DNA of 64,000 nt, taken from Dendrophyllia cribrosa. Taxonomy: Eukaryota; Cnidaria; Anthozoa; Scleractinia; Dendrophylliidae. The notes under the pieces are model-generated. The model searched no databases. It was not told where the DNA came from and saw nothing but the letters and a program-made list of their open reading frames with translations. Below, piece after piece: positions 44,101 to 53,100 of this stretch (its first letter is position 1; each line of letters opens with the position of its first letter). The DNA is taken from the NCBI GenBank assembly GCA_024195265.1, contig JAJLRJ010000006.1, positions 26,392,270 to 26,456,269 of the forward strand. Reading direction: 5' to 3'. The translations under genes and the position numbers were made by a program.

Positions 44101-47100
44101 CTCTTTTGGGGGTTGATTCCATTGTGCAATTGCCCTTGGATAGAAAGAATACTCATAAAAATCACTTGCGGCTTGTCATCATCTGCATTGATCTGCATCA
44201 ATCAGCCCCAGACATCATCAGTGACACTATCGTCATCATCCTTAATTTATTGTCATCATTGTCACCTTGAATCATCGATGTCAACATTATCACCATCATT
44301 GTCATTAGCTTTATCATCATCAGCAGCAATGTTATCTGTAATGTTATCACATTAGATGATTAGGTTTTTCCCAATTAGTAGAAGATTGCACCCTCAGCTG
44401 TGCTCCCTCTGACACATTAAAGGAGCCATGTCATGAGGATTTTGATGTTTTAGGGTCACAACTGCCTCAAATTAAAATTATTAGTACCTTTGTCATACAC
44501 GAAATGCTTATAGAACACTAAGAGGAAAATATTATGTGCATTTTCGTAAAGAGAGTCAACCATAATCACAGTTTTAGCACGTTTTGTTGTCCTCCTCCTC
44601 CTCCTCCTCCTCCTCCTCCTTATCAGAAATGACCATTATTAATTATTTTCAATTGATAAGTCATCATCACTGACCTCATCATTGACAATTATACGTCACC
44701 ATTATATTAGCGAGTGCCATAATAATTATTATCCATCATGCATTGTCATGAGATTATTCCTCCACTGTAATTATTTTCGGGCTAACTAGATGGGTTGGAT
44801 AGAATGGAACCAATGCAAAGGAAGAGCAGGCACTGCAATTCTTTCAGTTACAAAGTCCCAAGATCAAAAACGAACTTCCACCTCTACTCCTATTTCCCAA
44901 GAACAATCAGAGATTGGAACAGTCTTCCAGACGATGTAATGCAAGCATAGACCTTGGCCTCCTTTAAACAGAGGCTTGCCAGTCTTGATTACTAGACATG
45001 ACCATTCCTTTCCTTTATTTATTGATTTCTTATTTATTAGAGTTTTTCTGTATCCTCTGTTTTTCACAGGCCTCTGTTTCACAGAGGTTTGTGTAATTAC
45101 CATATTTTGAATAGAGTTTCATTAATGCAAAAAATGCAATGTGTCATTTGTTTCTGTGACCCAACGAAATGGTCCCACCGTTTCCATGCTTCATCAACAG
45201 CGTGCTGTTATTTTTAATAGAATATCTACAGATGCTTCAAGGTTTAGAAAATTCTCGAATTCCTCCGCCTTTTCCATTTCAGGCCCTTATGACTTTTATG
45301 GAGTGTTTTGAGGTTTTATTACGAGGTCTTAATGTTCCTCCGAATGTTATCCTTCGGCGTCATTACCGACAGTAATCGTGGATTGATCCATTCTTATCCA
45401 TGGCCAAGTGTATGGAACAAGCTAGCCATTAATCCTGAATGCTTCTGGCTGCTTACTGGTGAGACGCCTAGAAGTCTTACGAATGTTGTTGAACGAATTG
45501 GGCATGACATAAAGATGCGAGCACGAAATTGCTGGCATCCTCGTCGTCTAGTGGGTTGAACTCGCCCCAACGCACTTTGTGTTTATTACAGAGTACTTAT
45601 GACGTTCATTTGGTTGCGACAATAGTTAACATTATGCAACCTTGGTTCAATTTTTGGTGTATCAGCGAGTACAGTGTGTGAAAATCTATACACAATACTG
45701 CCTCTTATGCATGAGCACTACGTTCGAAGCTAATATCCAGAATATCGTTTCAAAAAGTTCACGGACGACCGGAACGATTATATGAGAACACTTTTGAGAC
45801 GACCCGGGACGATCGCAAACGACCCGGACGACTGGGACGATCGCGGTCGCTTGGATAGAACTGTATTCTATCCAGACAACTGGGACGATCGTGAAAAAAC
45901 GGGGATGATCATATGAGAACTACTCTCAGGCGACCGAGACGACTGAGGCGATCGAAGCGACCGCAAATCTACCCCAGAATACACATTATTTCCCAGTATT
46001 CATAGCTCTACCAGTTCCAAAATGGTGACAACTTCGGAGTTTAACTCTGCTTTAACAGCCCCCTTTTTATTTACGACTCTCGAGCCCAAAACATGTTGTC
46101 GGATCCAGTTTACGACCGCGCTATTGACGTTCGGGACGACCGGGACGATCATATGAGAACCCAAATCGCTTGAGTCATCCCGATCGTCTGAGTCGCTTGC
46201 AAAAAAAAAAAAAAACTTTTGAAATGACTCAGACGACCGGGACGATTATATGAGAACCAGCCTTAAGCGATTACGGTGGGATTCACCGCTTCTTTGTTGT
46301 TAATTTGTTGCAAAGCCGCCTCATATTTCTCCCTAAGGTCAGAGCTTAAAATATCTGTGTTCATCAAAAAAAATTCGTCATTCCTTTTCGATACAAAAGC
46401 ACCTCTTCCTTAGTAATAGCGTTATTTCTTGGCTTTCTCTCTTTGCCTGATTTTCTCGGCTTTTCTGAAATCGAAACATAAATGATATTGAACATATTCC
46501 GTTAATTTGCATACATCTACACACATCTGCATGTTAGAAACAAAGGCTCTGTTTTTTACAATAAAAAACAGAGGATACAGAAAAACTCTATTAAGTTTTA
46601 CTGTTATTGTTGTAAATTTATACTTTTAACGCTTGCTAAAATCTTCAGAAGTGAAGGAGGCAAGTTTAATGGGAGAAGAACTACAAATTATAGCACAAAA
46701 CAACCTATTTTTTAATGTCTTCTATAAAATCTGGTATCACTGACTCTCATCACCTCCCCTACTGAACCTGTAGCTGACTGCATAAACCTACAGTTAACAT
46801 AAATGGCTAGCTACTGTAGTTACAAGCCTTGATTGTTTATATTTTCTGGTGTTTAAATTCCACAGAGATTTGGCAGGTTGATGAGGTGACTGCTGCAGCT
46901 GATTGGTGGAGTGTAGGAGCTCTGCTTTATGAATTAATCACAGGACAGGTCAGAATCAAATTTATCTTGAGAAAAATTCAAATACCAGGCATGCGTTTCT
47001 CGAAACTGCCGAAGACTTTTCGGGCCCGAAAGCTGTTTTAAATTCAGTTTCTAACGAATCGTGTTGACGTTTTCAGCCCACAAACCAGCCTAACATGTGA

Positions 47101-50100
47101 AGTAAACGTAAGACTTTTTTGCTTAGCTTTCAAAATGAAGAAAAACCGACAAACATTGGACCTCGGAAAACAGAAACTGAAAAAATGGATCAAATTCCTC
47201 CAATCACAACCGGCTGCCCGATAGCGGCTGCCTGAGTCGCCTTCATGAGTCGCCTTCATGAGCTGACGTCCGATATCATTCTCATACATGTAAGTGCATG
47301 TAAAGCGCCATAAAAAAATGCATGTGCTTTGTGCGCTATATAGGTTATTTATTTATTTATTTATTTAACCCACAAACATGACCTTTTGACCTTTTGACCT
47401 TTTTTCAAAGCGTGGTTGTTTCCTGAGACGTCCGCCAGTCAGTCTGAGTCAGTTGCTGGAAAGCAAACTTTCTTGGTAAATAATTTATTCATTCCTTTTT
47501 TTTAATTTGTTGCTTCAGGCACTCTCAAGTGCACATCCATGGGGAATAAAAACTCACACTGAATTGCAGCTGCCAAACAAGATTTCACCAGAGGCTAGAT
47601 CCCTTCTAAAAGAGGTGTGTGTACTGTTAAAACATTTCTAATCACATGCAAATTGCTCAGTAATTGAAAATTATAAACCTTGACCTAGGATCCATAAAAA
47701 ATCATTAAACATGCATCTCATAGTATGATAAAAAAGGTAACGATTTTGTCAAATCGGAATACTTCAGCACTGATCTGTACAGCCCCCGAAATGATCCCCG
47801 ACCCCGAAATGATCCCCAAGTAATTTTTGGAATGGAATGGCCTTCCATCCAGAGAAAGCTGGAATGAATAAAATAAAGGCAGTTGAGGAAACTTCAATGT
47901 CTCGTCCCAGTCTTCTGTTTCATCCGAGACGTCTGACCAGAAGTTAAGATCATTAGAGAGCTTAACGGTGACGGCAGCGAGAACGGCACAAAACAATAGG
48001 TTTAATGAGCGAAAACAATGCCTCTGCACGTGCGTTTTACATATTTGTACATTTCGTTGCCGTTCTCTGCAAAACAACAACGTCAAATGATCAAATTATA
48101 GGTTTTGTGGAGAACGTGAACACGCGACGGTAAATTTTCCTTTCTCCATTTGAACTGGAAAGCTATTCCTTCAAATTTAGCTCCTGGACAATCCAGACAC
48201 GAGACAAACTAAACAAATTGGAACAACTGCAAAGTAGTTTAAAATAGCGCGAATCCTTTTTTCAAGTGACGTTTTCCATGGCGTTGCCGTCGTCGTTGCT
48301 TAAGGTGGCTCGACTGCGTTTTTTGGCGACATGACACCCCAACTTTGAACGGCTGATACTTCACTGTCTGAGATCGGTCAAGCAAGCTGCTTCACACATA
48401 AACTAGAGATGAAATGAACTTTCCAAAAAAGTAGATTTGATTGATATCGGTGTTACCATAACAACGATCTGATGACGTCATGGTTTTTTCATATTAGTAA
48501 TTTTCTCAACATCTAGACCTAAACTTTTAAAACGACTGTATGCCTCTTATAGTCTAGATGTATGTCTTCAAGACTGCAAAGTTTGAAAATATTCTATGAG
48601 AGCGTTTTCGAATAAAATTGAGTTGAATATTTTCCATCAAAAATTTAAAAATTCGCATTACTTTCTGTTATTTCGTCGATGCCAGCGTTTTCCTGACAAA
48701 CTGAAACAATATTTTCACCGTATGTTATTCATGTGCCATAAAACTTCATTCCTTGAAGGTTTCATCCTGTTTGCTTCACTAGATTTCAGTTGATATGATC
48801 GGAACCAATGTCTTAAATATGCTCATTCTACTCACAGAAGTAACACTTTTGTTAGGGAAGCGTTTATTTAAAAACTAGTCGATGAAATTTTTTTAAAATC
48901 TTTTGATCTAAAGTTGTACATGTAATGCACTATCTCTGCAAATTTCAAGTGCATTGAATCATTTTAAGGGCGCGAAATACAATTAAATGTATAGGGGAAT
49001 TTTGCATTCGTCTTCCAAAGTTTCATTGCCGTATTATTTGTTGACAGTTGGTTTATTTCAGGACTTTCTCTTTTGTCTACATTCTATACATTTGTGCACT
49101 TTTGAATAAATTTTAAACATGTTACATATGCATGACCGCAGCCTTATGTTAATTGCCATTGTAGTCATTGTACTATGAAAAGAATTTTCACGATCGCTTT
49201 GGAGCATGCAGGCATGGCAAACGGGGCCGGCAAACGGGTTGTTTCAAAAGCGCACAAATATGTAGAATGTAGACAATAGAGAAAGTCCTGAAATAAACCA
49301 GCTGTCAACAAATAATACGGCAATGAAACTTTGGAAGACGAATGCAAAATTCCCCTATACATTTAATTGTATTTCGCGCCCTTAAAATGATTCAATGCAC
49401 TTGAAATTTGCAGAGATAGTGCATTACATGTACAACTTTAGATCAAAAGATTTAAAAAAAATTTCATCGACTAGTTTTTAAATAAACGCTTCCCTAACAA
49501 AAGTGTTACTTCTGTGAGTAGAATGAGTATATTTAAGACATTGCTTCCGATCACATCAACTGAAATCTAGTGAAGCAAACAGGATGGAACCTTCAAGGAA
49601 TGTAGTTTTATGGTACATGAATAATATATGGTAAAAATATTGTTTCAATTTGTCAGGAAAACGCTGGCATCGATGAAATAACAGAAAGTAATGCGAATTT
49701 TTAAATTTTTGATGGAAAATATTCAACTCAATTTTATTCGAAAACGCTCTCATAGAATATTTTCAAACTTTGCAGTCTTGAAGACATACATCTAGACTAT
49801 AAGAGGCATACAGTCGTTTTAAAAGTTTAGGTCTAGATGTTGAGAAAATTACTAATATGAAAAACCATGACGTCATCAGATCGTTGTTATGGTAACACCG
49901 ATGTCAATCAAATCTACTTTTTTGAAAAGTTCATTTCATCTCTAGTATATGTGTGAAGCAGCTTGCCTGACAGAGCTCAGACAGTGAAGTATCAGCCGTT
50001 CAAAGTTGGGGTGTTATGTCGCCAAAAAACCCAGTCGAGCCACCTTAAGCTCTCTAGTGAGATGTACGATTCTTTCGTATTGTTTTGATAGACTAGCTGT

Positions 50101-53100
50101 ATTGTTACCATTTAAGTTTTTGATCGTATAATTGTGTTGTATTTCTCGTTACTGAAATAATATGGTTGTTCGGTTCACGTTCGATCATGTTTGTTTCCTC
50201 TTTTAAATCATGCCGTCTGCTATAAGAAGCGGATCAGTTTGTATTTGTTATTAGTTACAGTTGAAAACGCTACACTTGCAAAAATAAGAAGTGATATAGT
50301 TTTTTTGAAAAATCGTTAAAAAATGCGTTATAATTATTTATTTTAAGAATTGTCCAAAATAAATAAGTGAATACTGCATATAATGAGAATCAAAATTTCC
50401 TTAACTGCCTTTATTTTATTCATTCCAGCTTACTCTAGATGGAAGGCCATTCCATTCCAAAATAACTTGGGGATCATTTCGGGGTCAGTGAAATAAAATG
50501 GGGATCATTTCGGGGTCGGGATCATTTCGGGGTCGGGGATCATTTCGGGGTTGGGATCATTTCGGGGGCTGTACAGATCATACAAGTTTGAGATACATGT
50601 ATGTCCAGAAATGCAGGCGGAGGGGGGCCACGCTACTCCATGACTGGTGTCCTTACCTATAAAAGTTCACCAAAACAGATGAAATTCTGTCAAATATGAC
50701 AGAAGTGATATGAAAACGACAAACACATTAAACACGTTAAACAATACTTGCCTGAATTTCTGGACATAAGTGAAAAGTTTGTTAGGGAATCGTTAATTTA
50801 ATTCCAAATTGTTATTGTTATCAGTTCTGACAGCCGCCATCTTGGGATCATTTCGGGGGCTGTACAGATCATACAAGTTTGAGATACATGTATGTCCAGA
50901 AATGCAGGCGGAGGGGGGCCACGCTACTCCATGACTGGTGTCCTTACCTATAAAAGTTCACCAAAACAGATGAAATTCTGTCAAATATGACAGAAGTAAT
51001 ATGAAAACGACAAACACATTAAACACGTTAAACAATACTTGCCTGAATTTCTGGACATAAGTGAAAAGTTTGTTAGGGAATCGTTAATTTAATTCCAAAT
51101 TGCTATTGTTATCAGTTCTGACAGCCGCCATCTTGGATCTGCCATCTTAGATTTCTGGATTTCTCCAAAACCTCAGAAAACCGTCCAAAACCATTAAGGT
51201 GGCTCCAAGTAGTTTTTTTTGGGGTCACACAGTTTAAATGTTTGAAATTTTCCCATTTAGTGTGCTACACTGTGTAGATTATAGCGCATTTATTCGGGCT
51301 TGTCGCGGGTAACCCCAAAATCGAAAGATATTTAGGAAAAACTGTTTTTCGCCGTATTTGTTTACCTTTGCTATGGAAACGCTGATTAGCATAAAAAGAG
51401 CATCATCCAAAACTTTCATCCAAGCCTAACATCTGGTATCAAATTCAAATTCATTGAGCTAAAGTAAGACGTATAAGCGCATTCAAAACGGGAAGTGTGT
51501 CCCAAAAAAAACTACTTGGAGCCACCTTAAAGTAACGCCAAAAAGGCGTAAAAATGTTATAGTTACGGTGACGAACATAAATTTCGAAAAACATGGCTGT
51601 CAAAATCTTTTTGCCATGGAACATCAATTCACGTGAACAGCGAACTGTCAAAACCAAATTGTTGCCAGATAAATTTAAGGAAAATTCACGAACTTTGGCA
51701 GCGTTTGCTTTAATATAAATAAAGTTATGTATATTGAAAGTCAGCACGGGCACTTTGTTCCCCCTCCCCCCTCCCCCCAGGTAAAATAGGGTTAATGCTC
51801 CTGAAGAATTATGTACTTTTTTAATGGTATTTTGCATTCTTTTTTAAATTCAGCTCCTTAGAGTAATACCCTCAGAGAGATTGGGTAAGTTTTAGTTGTT
51901 TAGCCTGTAACACTAAGTAAATTATTTTTGCAGTACTGAAGTGCATTTTGTTAAGTTTAGCTCTGTAAGGGCTGCATGCAAAAAGGTCTATATTATAAAG
52001 ATTATGTCACCAGATTTTTATTTACCGAAATATCCACCACTACCCACCTCACTGAAACAGTGAGATAATATAACGAAAATGATGCTTTTTAACTCAGTTA
52101 TTCCTGTCAACGATTACAATTTTCGCGCGCAAATTGCTGGGAGGAGAATAGCACTTGCTATTCCGAGTTTCAGTAGCCAATCAGAGCGCGCCAACAATGC
52201 TATCCACTGTTTCAGTATATACTAATAGACAATATTCGTATTCACGGTATTGAACTGGAACTAGCGTGCAGTCGAGGCTCATGCGGGGGAATCTTTTCAC
52301 ATGCAAATATTTTTAATATTCCCCCGCATTAGCCTCGACTGTAAGCTAGTTCCAGTTCAATACCGAGAATTCATGATTATGGCCAGGCGCTTGCTTCAAG
52401 CTTACTTTATTATCTTGAAATACGAAGACAAAATCACCGAACGCGATGAAAGCAAAGGCTTGTAACTAAAGAGACAAAAAAAAAACAGCTAAAAGAGTGA
52501 AAATTCCACAAGAATAGTAATTTTGATTTCTTAAACGCCTGTCACAAAATCAAATTTGATGAACTGTAATCCACTTCCATCCTTGTAATCCTGCACGTTT
52601 TCTACAAACTACTGCTTGTGTTTTGCTCTGTAGACTGGAATCTTTTTATCCAATTTATTATGGTAATAGGACTGAGTGGAGTCCAATTCGGTCTTTAATC
52701 GGGCCTGCTGATAACCAATCAAATTCGAGAATTTTGTTACAGTTTTGATTAAGTTGTATATTTGGTGGCATTTGGCGATATAACGTGGAAATAAGCAAAG
52801 AGAAAATTTGTTATTTTGGCGGGACATTGACCCTTCAACAGTTGCCTCAGGACTTTTAGTGTCTTGCACTATTTAGGTTGCGGCGTACGTTATTCAAATT
52901 TTTATTACTTTCTGTAAACGAGCGGATCCGTACGGATAGTTCGCAGTTGTTTCTCAGAAAGTAGTGCTATTTTGTCTTCGCTGTTACTGTTGTTGAGTTG
53001 AGAAATCGGGAGCAAACTGCAGTGGACATCACAGTGGATTTTTGTTTATTACATGTAATAAACAGAAACAATCTCAAAATCATCTTTTCTGTTCGCCAGA

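Larger units (their letters stand above)
45039..46589. mobile_element. 1.55-kb element with AGAGTTTTTCTGTATCC ends
   Basis: AGAGTTTTTCTGTATCCTCT at 45039 is matched by its complement ending at 46589; ATT flanks both sides as a possible 3-bp duplication. It encloses a broken open frame (45169-45559) and a repeat array (45750-46266). A 3-bp target would suit PIF/Harbinger, but nothing else supports that name. Confidence 0.62.

Noticed and set aside
48596..48793. 65-codon protein, repeated at 49556-49753
   Set aside because: Its conservation is explained by the inverted arms of the foldback; the copies carry amino acid changes without evident constraint and no homology is recognised.
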